A DNA stretch of 64,000 bases, from contig CP121691.1 in the NCBI GenBank assembly GCA_038396585.1, positions 1,054,001-1,118,000 of the forward strand. Direction: 5' to 3'. This DNA is from Vallitaleaceae bacterium 9-2. GTDB lineage: Bacteria > Bacillota > Clostridia > Lachnospirales > Vallitaleaceae. The first letter of the stretch is position 1, and every line of letters begins with the position of its first letter. The translations under genes and the position numbers were made by a program. The notes beneath the pieces were generated by a model. The model was not told the origin of the DNA. It saw nothing but the letters and a program-made list of their open reading frames with translations, and ran no database searches. Positions 49,368 to 58,269 of the stretch are shown here, piece by piece.

Positions 49368-51746
49368 ATGGTAGCTTTTTTATATATTTTAGTGATTGGA
49401 TTGATTATATATGTTGTTATATTAGGAAACAAAGTGCATTGGCTTGAAAAAAAACTGGATGCGATGACACAGAAAAAGACACTTGAGGCAACGAAACCAG
49501 CACAAGTAAATCCTACGCCAGTAAATCCTACACCAGTAACGCCTACAGTTAAAGCGCCTGCTATTAAAGCGCCTGAACCCAAACGTCAGTATCAAGGGTT
49601 AAAAAGAATCGACAAGGTAGAGAAACCACTAAAAATCCAAGTGTCGATGGCTTCGGTTTTAAGTAAAATGGGAATCGGATTGGTGCTTATAGGTATTGGC
49701 TTTTTATTTAAGTGGGGATATGACCAAGGATTTATCACAGAATTTTTCACCATTGTTTTGGGGATACTCATCGGATGGGGACTCATCGCTTTTGGACGTA
49801 TTGCTTTTAACAAAGGACGCCTAGTTGTTAGCCAAATTGTCTATGGCGGAGGAATTGCAACGCTGTATATTACAGTATATGGAGCCTATGGCGCATATCA
49901 AATGCTCAATGATTTACTGGCGTTTTTATTTTTGATTCTTGTCAGTCTTATCGCTTTTTTTATTTCGCTGACACACCAAAAATTGTCCCTTTCAGTTACA
50001 GCGCTTTTGGGAAGTCTGATTATTCCACTATTGGTAGATGTCCAGTTTATAGGCTTTTTTGGTTTTGGTCTATATGTGATAGCCCTGGCCTTATTGAATG
50101 GAATGATTTTTTACTATAAAAGGTGGCGAAGTCTTCAGTTGCTTTCCATTGTTGGAATCTATCTGCTAATATTTATTGTGATTGCACAGGTCCAGTTATC
50201 TATGGAACAAAAATTTGAGCTGGGTATTTTGTTTTTTATTCTATATATTGTCTTTAATGGACAAGATATACTTATGTCCCTTAAAAAACGTACAAAACAA
50301 GACGAACTTTGGATAAGTAGCCTCTTGATTATAAGTATTCCCCTCTTTACAATTTTTGTGAATAAAAATCTTCTTGAGTGGTCGGTAAAAGGCTGGACGC
50401 TACTTTTTGGAGTTATAGCGATTGGGTATTTTAGTGGATCCTATGCATATTATAAGAAGAAAGGTGAGGACCTAATCAATAATTCGACACTTGTTTTGAT
50501 GGCGGTCTTTGCATATTTTGCTATCATTCAATTTTTTGAAGGACAGGTGGAGTGGATGATTCTTCTACTTATGGGACATGTCTTTTTTTACTTTTATCAC
50601 CGTCAAAAGGCAAACATCTTTCAATGGATCGGACATGGAGTTAGTGGAATTGCATGGATAACTATCCTTGGCAATAGCATTATCCAGTTTGAAGATTTTG
50701 CCTATACTTTTGAATATATTGGAACAACCATCCTTATCTATCTATTATTTATTGGACTGCTCTTTTGGCAAGGAACATGGAAAAAGCAAGTCTATGGAAG
50801 TATGATTTTCTTTGGCTATGGAACCCTTTTTAATGGGTATTATGCGTATCATGTGGTTCAACACGGATACCGTTTGTTCGGATTTTTGGTGTTAACCTTT
50901 TTATTAGGAGCTGTTTTGTGGATTCTTAGCCAACGCTATAAGTTATTATTTGCCTATACATTGCCAGCCTATGGATTTATCCTCTTTTTCATTCGAATAG
51001 GCATCTCTTGGGATGTTATAATTACTCAAGAAGTCCATTGGATATATACATTCATGGTGATAGGCAGCGTTATCTTTACAATTGGTTTGTATATGCGCCG
51101 ACAACAACAAAATGAAGGGTTGCTCTATCAGATTCTAGGCTCGATGATTTTATTATGGAGTGCATATTATGATGTACATGAGATAACTCAAGAATACATG
51201 TTTGGTCTATTAGCTGCAGGACTTTTGCTTGCACTCATGGAGTTGGCTATAAACCATGTGACTAAGAAAAAAGATATCAGTACGAATGTTTATCGTGGAA
51301 TTTTCTTTTTAATGTATGGATTTGGACTTATTGACCAATTGTTTTGGTATGAATTTAGGTGGACGCATTTCATAGTTGAGATCATTTTACTAGCTGTCTT
51401 TATCTGGCATCTTTACCATATATCCAAAAAACCTATTGTCAACTATTTGATTTTAACGGCGGTATTTTACCTATATACTTATGGCGCATTCCGTGAAGTA
51501 GCGACGGGGTTAGTGACGCTATTTTGGGCAGCCATGGGTGTGGGAGGACTTGTCTATGGAATATTAAAGCGCAATCAACGTTTTTCATATGTGGCATTAG
51601 GACTTGTTGTCTTTGTGGCAGGACGACTTGTTTTGATTGATTTGGCTTCGGTAGAAGTCTATTGGAAAGTGATTACTTCCATGGTTTTTGGTAGTGCACT
51701 TTTAGCGATTAGTTATTTTCTTCAGCCCTATTTTGACAAAGAATAG
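49368..51746 (+). CDS. DUF2339 multi-spanning membrane protein
   Basis: About 792 residues with some 20 or more hydrophobic helices. An N-terminal helix is followed by a charged and Pro/Thr linker whose DNA is a short imperfect repeat (49505-49575, AAYCCTACGCCAGT-like units). The first conserved block is SVLSKMGIGLVLIGIGFLFKWGYD, typical of DUF2339. Function is unknown; relatives are often linked to the cell envelope. The ATG at 49368 is six bases after GGGGAG; a GTG at 49362 touches that site and is unlikely. Confidence 0.82.
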   Translation: MVAFLYILVIGLIIYVVILGNKVHWLEKKLDAMTQKKTLEATKPAQVNPTPVNPTPVTPTVKAPAIKAPEPKRQYQGLKRIDKVEKPLKIQVSMASVLSKMGIGLVLIGIGFLFKWGYDQGFITEFFTIVLGILIGWGLIAFGRIAFNKGRLVVSQIVYGGGIATLYITVYGAYGAYQMLNDLLAFLFLILVSLIAFFISLTHQKLSLSVTALLGSLIIPLLVDVQFIGFFGFGLYVIALALLNGMIFYYKRWRSLQLLSIVGIYLLIFIVIAQVQLSMEQKFELGILFFILYIVFNGQDILMSLKKRTKQDELWISSLLIISIPLFTIFVNKNLLEWSVKGWTLLFGVIAIGYFSGSYAYYKKKGEDLINNSTLVLMAVFAYFAIIQFFEGQVEWMILLLMGHVFFYFYHRQKANIFQWIGHGVSGIAWITILGNSIIQFEDFAYTFEYIGTTILIYLLFIGLLFWQGTWKKQVYGSMIFFGYGTLFNGYYAYHVVQHGYRLFGFLVLTFLLGAVLWILSQRYKLLFAYTLPAYGFILFFIRIGISWDVIITQEVHWIYTFMVIGSVIFTIGLYMRRQQQNEGLLYQILGSMILLWSAYYDVHEITQEYMFGLLAAGLLLALMELAINHVTKKKDISTNVYRGIFFLMYGFGLIDQLFWYEFRWTHFIVEIILLAVFIWHLYHISKKPIVNYLILTAVFYLYTYGAFREVATGLVTLFWAAMGVGGLVYGILKRNQRFSYVALGLVVFVAGRLVLIDLASVEVYWKVITSMVFGSALLAISYFLQPYFDKE

Positions 51747-51815
51747 GAATGAATAATTTTCAGAGGATATATACGGAAAAATTGTTGAAATAGACAATAA
51801 ACTACATATTCATCA

Positions 51816-51865
51816 AAAAAAGTGCTTGAAAAGTGAACATAAACACTGTGTCAAGTGCTTTTTTA
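51816..51865 (+). terminator. Terminator after the DUF2339 gene
   Basis: AAAAAGTGCTTGA pairs with TCAAGTGCTTTTTT using two G-U pairs; the loop is about 20 bases. Confidence 0.65.
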
Positions 51866-51969
51866 TGTGGATATTCGACGAAAATGCGGGAATCGATTGT
51901 GCAAATTCAACGAAAGGCGTATAATGAGGTCTGGGTTGAAAAAAATAGGTAAAAATGGAGGCGAAACAA

Positions 51970-53166
51970 TTGAATGAAATGACAGGAATAGGCATTGCGA
52001 TTATTGCCGGTTATTTTATCGGAAAACTTATTAACAAACTTAATGTACCCTCGGTTGCCGGATACATTATTGCAGGATTAATTTTAGGGCAATCATTTTT
52101 AGGGATTTTCAGCGAAGCATTTGTTGAAAAAACCAGTTTGATTAGTGATATGGCACTTGCGCTAATTGCATTTACCATCGGCGGTGAATTGCTAAAAAGC
52201 AGTCTAAAGAAGATTGGAGCAAAAGTCTTTATCATTGCTTTCTTTGAGGGTTTTTTAGCATTCATCATCGTAACGATTGCTATGATGTTGATGAAACTAC
52301 CCTTTGAAACAGCGTTGCTTCTTGGTGCCGTTGCATCAGCTACAGCGCCTGCAGCAACACTTATGGTTATTAACGAGCTTCGAGCAAAGGGACCGCTTTC
52401 AGAGAGTCTAGTTGCTGTTGTAGCGATCGATGATGCCATATGTTTGATGATCTATGCGGTTGCATCATCAGTTGCAAAAGTGATGATCAAACATACAGGA
52501 ACGATTGAATGGTCCCATGTATTGGTTAAACCGCTCATTGAAATAGGTGCATCAATTTTACTTGGAGCAGTAATTGGTGGGTTGCTTGTTATTATATTGC
52601 ACTGGGTAAGTTATTCGAGAGAGGTTCTAGCTGTTGTACTTGCAGCGATTATGATTACTCTTGGGTTAGCCACAATTCTTAATCTATCAGCATTGCTTTG
52701 TAACATGACACTAGGAATTATGGTGACAAACCTAAGTTCAAATAAAACAAAAGCATTCTCAGTGATTGAGTCAATTACGGCCCCAATCTACACTGCCTTT
52801 TTCGTGTTGGCAGGTGCTAGATTACAGATTGGATTGTTGGCGCAAGTAGGACTTATCGGATTGGTCTATACAATTGCAAGAATGTTTGGTAAAATTGCAG
52901 GAGCATCTTTTGGAGCAACAATTGCAAAAGCAGATCCAGTAGTAAAAAAATATATCGGTTTTGGGTTATTATCTCAGATTGGGGTAGCTGTCGGATTAGC
53001 GATTGTCATCAGTCACGAGTTCGCCGGTACCGAGGCAGGTACGTTGATTATTACAGTATTACTCGCAACAACAGTCATTACCGAAATTGTCGGACCGTTG
53101 TCTACGCGGTATGCTATAATAAAATCAGGAGAAGCTGGCGGTATGGATGCGAAAGTAAATTCGTGA
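51970..53166 (+). CDS. Cation/proton antiporter, CPA2 Kef-type, without RCK domain
   Basis: About 398 residues with 12 to 13 membrane helices. The pattern matches CPA2 (VAGYIIAGLILGQSFLG, ALALIAFTIGGELLK, LLGAVASATAPAATLMVINELRAKGPLS, VVAIDDAICLMIYAV). It exchanges K or Na for protons. It lacks the cytoplasmic RCK/TrkA-N domain of KefB or KefC. A TTG at 51970 is eight bases after GGAGG and is the best start; the ATG at 51955 overlaps that site, and the ATG at 51979 is farther. Two PII-like genes follow directly and may take over the regulatory role. Confidence 0.9.
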   Translation: MNEMTGIGIAIIAGYFIGKLINKLNVPSVAGYIIAGLILGQSFLGIFSEAFVEKTSLISDMALALIAFTIGGELLKSSLKKIGAKVFIIAFFEGFLAFIIVTIAMMLMKLPFETALLLGAVASATAPAATLMVINELRAKGPLSESLVAVVAIDDAICLMIYAVASSVAKVMIKHTGTIEWSHVLVKPLIEIGASILLGAVIGGLLVIILHWVSYSREVLAVVLAAIMITLGLATILNLSALLCNMTLGIMVTNLSSNKTKAFSVIESITAPIYTAFFVLAGARLQIGLLAQVGLIGLVYTIARMFGKIAGASFGATIAKADPVVKKYIGFGLLSQIGVAVGLAIVISHEFAGTEAGTLIITVLLATTVITEIVGPLSTRYAIIKSGEAGGMDAKVNS

Positions 53167-53184
53167 TAGGAGAGTGAAAAACAG

Positions 53185-53589
53185 ATGTATGTGCTTTTTA
53201 TTGTATTAAATGAGATTGAGTATTTATCAGACATTATTACAAAAATGCGTGAGGTCGGTTTACGTGGAGCCACAGTACTTGAAAGTATGGGGTCACGTAA
53301 TGTTGTGGAAAATGAGTTGCAGACAGATTCTTTTCTGGCAAGTATTGTTAATACAGTTGAACGTCAGTCCAAGGCAAGTCGAGTTATTTTTTCACTGATT
53401 GAGCGAGAAGAGCAAGTGCAAAATGCGATGAAAGAAATACAGACATTGCTTGGAGGCGATCTTAAAAAGCCCCGTCTTGGTATGATGTTTGTTTTGCCAG
53501 TGACACATATGCGTGGTGGTGAATTGGAAAGACATATTGAAAGCAGGGATCGAAAACGCCGAGAACAACAACTTCATGAGGAGGAATAA
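53185..53589 (+). CDS. PII-like signalling protein, copy 1
   Basis: A 134-residue protein. The ferredoxin-like pattern VLFIVLNEIEYLSDIITKMREVGLRGATVLESMGS resembles PII-like families (P-II nitrogen regulators, SbtB). Residues about 35-85 would form the variable T-loop and second half. The end is charged (ESRDRKRREQQLHEEE). It has the same order of secondary elements as the next gene. AGGAGAG precedes the ATG and it starts 19 bases after the antiporter. Such proteins bind nucleotides; the ligand here is unknown. Confidence 0.72.
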   Translation: MYVLFIVLNEIEYLSDIITKMREVGLRGATVLESMGSRNVVENELQTDSFLASIVNTVERQSKASRVIFSLIEREEQVQNAMKEIQTLLGGDLKKPRLGMMFVLPVTHMRGGELERHIESRDRKRREQQLHEEE

Positions 53590-53591
53590 GT

Positions 53592-53969
53592 ATGTATGTT
53601 ATGGTTACCGTACTAAGCGAGACGCGTCGATTAAAAGCCATACTTAAAGCGTTATCCAATATGGGAATAAAAGGATCTGTAGTGATTGATTCCATGGGGA
53701 CCAATTCATTGCAAAACAGCTATTCAGACTATAAGCCGTTTTTGGAATCTTCCCTTATTGCTATCAGTGAAAAAACACGGTATAAAAAGACGATTATTTC
53801 TACAGTGACCGATGATGTCTTAGTAGAAAAAGCCATGGATAAGATTCAAGAAATTTTAGGGCAAGATCTAAAAAAACCGAATGTTGGAATTATGTTTACG
53901 ATTCCGATGCTTACCTTTGTTGAAGGTAGTGCGCTCAATGAATATACTTCTTTTACGTGGGACGAATAG
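53592..53969 (+). CDS. PII-like signalling protein, copy 2
   Basis: A 125-residue paralogue of the previous protein: VMVTVLSETRRLKAILKALSNMGIKGSVVIDSMGTNS aligns with it, and both have a Gly/Leu DLKKPxxGxMF segment (GQDLKKPNVGIMFTIP here). It begins two bases after its neighbour, with GAGGAATAAGT before the ATG, so the pair is coupled. The two copies may form a heteromer that controls the antiporter. That role is inferred from gene order. Confidence 0.72.
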   Translation: MYVMVTVLSETRRLKAILKALSNMGIKGSVVIDSMGTNSLQNSYSDYKPFLESSLIAISEKTRYKKTIISTVTDDVLVEKAMDKIQEILGQDLKKPNVGIMFTIPMLTFVEGSALNEYTSFTWDE

Positions 53970-54012
53970 AAATTTCTTGACGACGATAAAACTTTATGTT
54001 ACGCTTTATGCG

Positions 54013-54021
54013 TGTTACAAT
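54013..54021 (+). promoter_or_regulatory. Extended -10 promoter of the thiamine operon
   Basis: TG-T-TACAAT (54013-54021), no convincing -35. It would start transcription about 54028, just before the TPP riboswitch. Confidence 0.5.
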
Positions 54022-54035
54022 GAATTTCATAAGAA

Positions 54036-54125
54036 CGCTAGGGGGGCCGGAAATGCCGGCTGAGATAAAGACCAATTGTCTTTGACCCTTGACCTGATTC
54101 GGATCATGCCGACGTAGGAAAGCTT
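54036..54125 (+). promoter_or_regulatory. TPP riboswitch (THI box)
   Basis: The conserved elements are present in order: the GGGG run before GCCGGAAATGCCGGC, CTGAGAT, ACCCTTGACCTGAT, GGATCATGCC, then the GTAGGAAAGC closing strand. It binds thiamine pyrophosphate and controls the thi operon by premature termination, with a strong terminator directly downstream. Confidence 0.95.
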
Positions 54126-54139
54126 AAGTCAAATATAAG

Positions 54140-54175
54140 GCTATTATACAGGTTAAACATGTATAATAGCTTTTT
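54140..54175 (+). terminator. Terminator controlled by the TPP riboswitch
   Basis: A perfect 10-bp stem GCTATTATAC/GTATAATAGC with an 11-base loop and TTTTT; positioned as the expression platform. Confidence 0.85.
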
Positions 54176-54245
54176 CTTTGTTTAAACCCCTTAAAAAAAA
54201 CTGCATAATTCGAATCGCCAAATGATTGTAATGATGGAGGTAAGA

Positions 54246-54746
54246 ATGAAAAACGTATCATTGAAACTGTCAATTTCAGGACTATTGATTGCACTAGGCG
54301 TTGTCCTTAGTACATTTTACATTCCTTTTGGTGTATCTAAGTGCTTTCCGGTGCAGCATTTTATCAATGTGCTCGGTGCGGTCTTGTTGGGACCTGGGTA
54401 TGCGGTTATTAATGCATTTTTGATATCCCTTATCCGTAATATGCTGGGGATGGGATCCCTGCTGGCCTTTCCGGGAAGTATGTTTGGCGCCCTGCTTGCA
54501 GGTGTGTTTTATCGTTTGTATTCCCATCATCGATTAGCCTGCCTTGGAGAATTTATCGGGACGGCTCTTATTGGTGGTGTGGTTGCAGGTTTTATTGCAT
54601 CCCACGTTATGGGAAATCCCGTCGGATTGTTCTTTTTTGTGATTCCATTTGGTATCAGTACCTTTGTTGGAAGTATTTTCTCACTGCTACTGTTTGAGGT
54701 CACAGATTTGCTAAAAGTCACGAGAGGATGGAAGGAAAAAATATGA
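54246..54746 (+). CDS. thiW: ThiW, predicted thiazole-precursor transporter S component
   Basis: About 166 residues with five or six membrane helices, the size of an ECF transporter substrate subunit. SGLLIALGVVLSTFYIPFG and VQHFINVLGAVLLGPGYAVINAFLISLIRNMLG are typical of ThiW, found only in TPP-riboswitch operons and thought to import hydroxyethylthiazole. The ATG at 54246 has GGAGG eight bases before it. Its downstream kinase ThiM acts on the same precursor. Confidence 0.9.
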   Translation: MKNVSLKLSISGLLIALGVVLSTFYIPFGVSKCFPVQHFINVLGAVLLGPGYAVINAFLISLIRNMLGMGSLLAFPGSMFGALLAGVFYRLYSHHRLACLGEFIGTALIGGVVAGFIASHVMGNPVGLFFFVIPFGISTFVGSIFSLLLFEVTDLLKVTRGWKEKI

Positions 54747-55510
54747 AAAGTATTCTAACCATCGCAGGTTCTGACTCTTGCGCCGGTGCAGGGATCCAAG
54801 GGGACATAAAAACGATTGCATCTTATGGTCTTCATGGATTGAGTGCCATAACAGCAGTGACGGCACAAAATACCCGAAGGGTGCGCCATATTCAACCGAT
54901 TCAGGTGGAAGAACAGCTGCTTAGCATTGAGGAAGATTTTACATTAGCTGCAATCAAAATAGGTATGCTTTATACCAAACATAACATGCGCCAAGTTATT
55001 GACTGGACAAAGGCGCAGACCTGTCCGATCATTCTTGATCCTGTTCTTTGTTCGTCAACAGGACAGCAGTTAATCGAAACGGATGGGATAGATTTAATGA
55101 AAAAACTGATGAGACAAGTAACGTTGATTACACCAAATTGCGATGAAGCAAGCCTGTTGCTGGGTGAAAAAATCGTGACCTATGAAGCAATGGAAAAAGC
55201 CTGTAACGCCTTGTATGAGATGTTTGGTACCTCGGTCTTACTCAAAGGTGGACACTTCTTCTTAGAAGACAAGGCGATTGATTTTTTCTGTGATGGAAAA
55301 AGTGTACAAACCTATACCCAAGATCGACTTATAAGCACATGTACTCATGGAACAGGGTGTTGCCTATCGACGGCGATTGCCTGCGAGATGGCTTCAGGGC
55401 TGGTCTTGGCAGAGGCTATTAAAAATGCTAAGAAGAAAGTCTACGCGGCTATTCGTGATGGGTATAAAATCGGTCAAGGTGAAGGGACGGTGAACATCCT
55501 TGGAATATAA
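54743..55510 (+). CDS. thiD: Hydroxymethylpyrimidine (phosphate) kinase
   Basis: A 255-residue ribokinase-fold kinase that phosphorylates HMP and HMP-P. ILTIAGSDSCAGAGIQGDIKTI, the DPVLCSSTGQQLI region and the final GTGCCLSTAIA anion hole are conserved. The ATG at 54743 follows GGAAGGA and overlaps the thiW stop by four bases. Confidence 0.95.
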   Translation: MKSILTIAGSDSCAGAGIQGDIKTIASYGLHGLSAITAVTAQNTRRVRHIQPIQVEEQLLSIEEDFTLAAIKIGMLYTKHNMRQVIDWTKAQTCPIILDPVLCSSTGQQLIETDGIDLMKKLMRQVTLITPNCDEASLLLGEKIVTYEAMEKACNALYEMFGTSVLLKGGHFFLEDKAIDFFCDGKSVQTYTQDRLISTCTHGTGCCLSTAIACEMASGLVLAEAIKNAKKKVYAAIRDGYKIGQGEGTVNILGI

Positions 55511-55511
55511 G

Positions 55512-56894
55512 ATGCCACGCGTTCACTTTTTAACCAATGCTGTCACAATGAATGATGTTGCTAATATGTGCATTGCCTGTGGGGGATCGCCGATGATGGC
55601 GGAGGCTGTTGAAGAATTTGCAGAGATTATTCCCCGTATGGATGGGCTTGTCCTTAATACTGGAACGGCAGATAGTGCACGGTGGGAAAAAATAGTTCAT
55701 GCACATCGTATAGCTGTGACCAATGACAAACCGATTTTATTTGATCCCGTTGGATGCAGTGGGAGTACTTTTCGGTTAAAGCGTTGTCTAGATTTATTAA
55801 ATCGTGGGGGTGTGACGGTTCTTAAGTGTAATTACAATGAGGCAAAAGCATTGGTTCAAGAGCAGGTCAATGCGAATTTTTTTGGAGTGGATAGTGAACA
55901 GGCCAATTTGGATACTGTCCAAGAATGGGCAAAGCGCCTATGGGAAAAATATGCAAAACTCCACTTAGGACTTGTTGTCGTTATCACAGGCTCTACCGAT
56001 GTCATCGTATCTCAATATGGATGCGAGTGTGTTGAGGGAGGGGCGGTGCAGCAGCGATACATCACAGGTTCAGGATGTATGCTTGGGAGTCTTTTGATGA
56101 CAAAACTGTGTCGACACCGTCTGAATCCGGAGACGAAAACTGACGACCATTATGTTATAAAAAAAGGACTTGTATGTATGAAACGAAGCAGTATGATGGC
56201 AGCTGCATCTATTAAAGACCAAAGAGCTTTAGGAAACTACAAAGTGCATTTGCTTGATCACGTTGCAAAACGTCAAGGACCCATATATTTAATTACAACG
56301 GAGGCAAAAGATGCAGATGCTTTTTCTAAAGAATGCCTTCCAAAAACAAAAAAAGCGATTGAAGCAGGGGTGACCATGCTGCAATATCGGGTCAAACATA
56401 AGTCATGGGAAGAAAAACTTTTTGAAAGTCGGCAGTTGCAAAAGTTAGCAAGAGACCATGGAGTTACATTTATTATTAATGATGATTTGGAGTTGGCAAA
56501 AACCATTGGTGCGAATGGGATTCATCTAGGGCGTAACGACTGTTCGGTTGCTCGGGCAAGACAAATGTTAGGACCTTTAGCCGTTATTGGAGCAACGGCA
56601 AAAACAGTAGAACAAGCATGCAGGGCAATGGAACAGGGTGCAAGCTATCTAGGTGTAGGCGCTTTGTTTCCATCACCAACCAAACCGGATGCTCTGGCTA
56701 TGAATCTACATACCTTAGAGGAGATACATGCTCATGTACCCCTACCCTTATATGGGATTGGTGGCGTCACACAAGAAAAATTAAGCTCCCAATATACAGA
56801 ACTTTTAGATGGAGTGGCTATGGTTTCTGCAGTATATAAAGAAAACACAGAAAATATTTTTAATGTGATTAATGCATTTCAACAACTATTTTAG
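55512..56894 (+). CDS. thiM-thiE: Fused hydroxyethylthiazole kinase and thiamine-phosphate synthase (ThiM-ThiE)
   Basis: A 460-residue fusion. Residues about 1-240 are ThiM: HFLTNAVTMNDVANMCIACGGSPMM, FDPVGCSGS and the GSGCMLG catalytic loop. Residues about 255-460 are ThiE: LITTEAKD, LQYRVKH, FIINDDLELAKTIGANGIHLG, GVGALFPSPTKPDA and GIGGVT. It phosphorylates thiazole alcohol and joins it to HMP-PP to make thiamine phosphate. The ATG at 55512 starts one base after the thiD stop; the TTG at 55500 is a less likely start. The gene order ThiM then ThiE is the reverse of fungal Thi6. Confidence 0.94.
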   Translation: MPRVHFLTNAVTMNDVANMCIACGGSPMMAEAVEEFAEIIPRMDGLVLNTGTADSARWEKIVHAHRIAVTNDKPILFDPVGCSGSTFRLKRCLDLLNRGGVTVLKCNYNEAKALVQEQVNANFFGVDSEQANLDTVQEWAKRLWEKYAKLHLGLVVVITGSTDVIVSQYGCECVEGGAVQQRYITGSGCMLGSLLMTKLCRHRLNPETKTDDHYVIKKGLVCMKRSSMMAAASIKDQRALGNYKVHLLDHVAKRQGPIYLITTEAKDADAFSKECLPKTKKAIEAGVTMLQYRVKHKSWEEKLFESRQLQKLARDHGVTFIINDDLELAKTIGANGIHLGRNDCSVARARQMLGPLAVIGATAKTVEQACRAMEQGASYLGVGALFPSPTKPDALAMNLHTLEEIHAHVPLPLYGIGGVTQEKLSSQYTELLDGVAMVSAVYKENTENIFNVINAFQQLF

Positions 56895-56906
56895 GAGGAA
56901 AAGAAG

Positions 56907-58208
56907 ATGCAAGTAAATACAACACAAGAATATACAACACAAATGAATGCAGCAAAGCAAGGAATCATCACAGAGGCAATGAAAATCGTTGCACAAAAAG
57001 AAAACATAGATGTTGAGGTGATTCGTGAACGCGTGGCAAAAGGAACGATTGCAATTCCGGCTAACCGTAACCACCTGTCCTTAAATCCGGAAGGGGTAGG
57101 AGAAGGTCTGCGTACAAAAATGAATGTTAACCTAGGTATATCCAAAGATTGTAATGATATGGAGATGGAACTTGAAAAAGTACGTGTAGCCCTTGACATG
57201 GGGGTTGAAGCCATCATGGATTTGAGTAATTATGGTAAAACAGAAGCCTTTAGAAAAGATCTTATTGATATATCCGGTGCTATGATTGGAACCGTTCCAG
57301 TATATGATGTATTTGGATTTTATGAAAAAGAGTTGAAAGATGTTAAACCGGATGATTTTTTAGGCATGGTTCGAAAACATGGTGAAGATGGTGTGGATTT
57401 TGTTACTATTCATGCGGGAATGAACAAAGCGGCAGCAGATACATTTATCAAAAATCCACGGATGATGAATCTTGTATCACGTGGCGGTTCTCTTATGTTT
57501 GCATGGATGCGCTTAACAGGTCATGAGAACCCTTATTATGAGCGTTTTGATGAGTTGCTTGATATATGTGCAGAGTTTGATATTACGCTTAGTCTTGGTG
57601 ATGCATGTCGTCCGGGAGGACTGGCAGATTCAACAGATGCCAGCCAAATCCATGAATTGATTATGCTAGGAGAATTGACACGCCGAGCATGGGAAAAGGA
57701 TGTACAGGTTATTATTGAAGGACCTGGGCATATGTCCATGGACGAGATTGAAGCGAATGTCTTATTAGAGAAAAAACTCTGTCATGGAGCGCCGTTCTAT
57801 GTACTTGGACCTTTGGTTACGGATATTGCTCCGGGATATGATCATATTACCGGTGCAATTGGAGGAGCGATAGCAGCATCGGCAGGAGCGGACTTTTTGT
57901 GCTATGTAACTCCGGCAGAACATCTTCGTCTACCGACAGTGGATGATATGAAGGAAGGGATTATTGCGACAAAGATTGCAGCTCATGCAGCAGACATTGC
58001 AAAAAAAGTGCCAAAAGCCCGACAATGGGATAACAAGATGAGTCAGGCGCGAGTGGATTTAGATTGGCAACAAATGTTTGAATTGGCAATTGATCCGACA
58101 AAAGCGCGTGCTTATCGAGAAAATGCAGAATTGGAAGATGAGACGACATGTTCCATGTGTGGCAAGATGTGTGCTATTCGTAATGTCCACGAAGCGTTGA
58201 AAAAATAA
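56907..58208 (+). CDS. thiC: Phosphomethylpyrimidine synthase
   Basis: A 433-residue radical-SAM enzyme that rebuilds aminoimidazole ribotide into HMP-phosphate. Conserved blocks include [10 protein letters not shown]-type ([20 protein letters not shown]), [22 protein letters not shown] and [14 protein letters not shown]. The C-terminal cluster motif is CSMCGKMC, the short C-x2-C-x3-C form of clostridial ThiC. AGGAGG precedes it. It gives the pyrimidine half; no thiazole-synthesis genes (thiG, thiH, thiF, thiS) are in the operon. Confidence 0.96.
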   Translation: MQVNTTQEYTTQMNAAKQGIITEAMKIVAQKENIDVEVIRERVAKGTIAIPANRNHLSLNPEGVGEGLRTKMNVNLGISKDCNDMEMELEKVRVALDMGVEAIMDLSNYGKTEAFRKDLIDISGAMIGTVPVYDVFGFYEKELKDVKPDDFLGMVRKHGEDGVDFVTIHAGMNKAAADTFIKNPRMMNLVSRGGSLMFAWMRLTGHENPYYERFDELLDICAEFDITLSLGDACRPGGLADSTDASQIHELIMLGELTRRAWEKDVQVIIEGPGHMSMDEIEANVLLEKKLCHGAPFYVLGPLVTDIAPGYDHITGAIGGAIAASAGADFLCYVTPAEHLRLPTVDDMKEGIIATKIAAHAADIAKKVPKARQWDNKMSQARVDLDWQQMFELAIDPTKARAYRENAELEDETTCSMCGKMCAIRNVHEALKK

Positions 58209-58269
58209 AGTGGATAGGCTATACTTATAGAAGATTATCTGTACAGTTACTGATGAGGAGGAGATAATA

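Noticed and set aside
49505-49575. Possible CRISPR or minisatellite
   Set aside because: It is a short in-frame repeat coding for a Pro/Thr linker of the DUF2339 protein, too short and degenerate for a CRISPR array.
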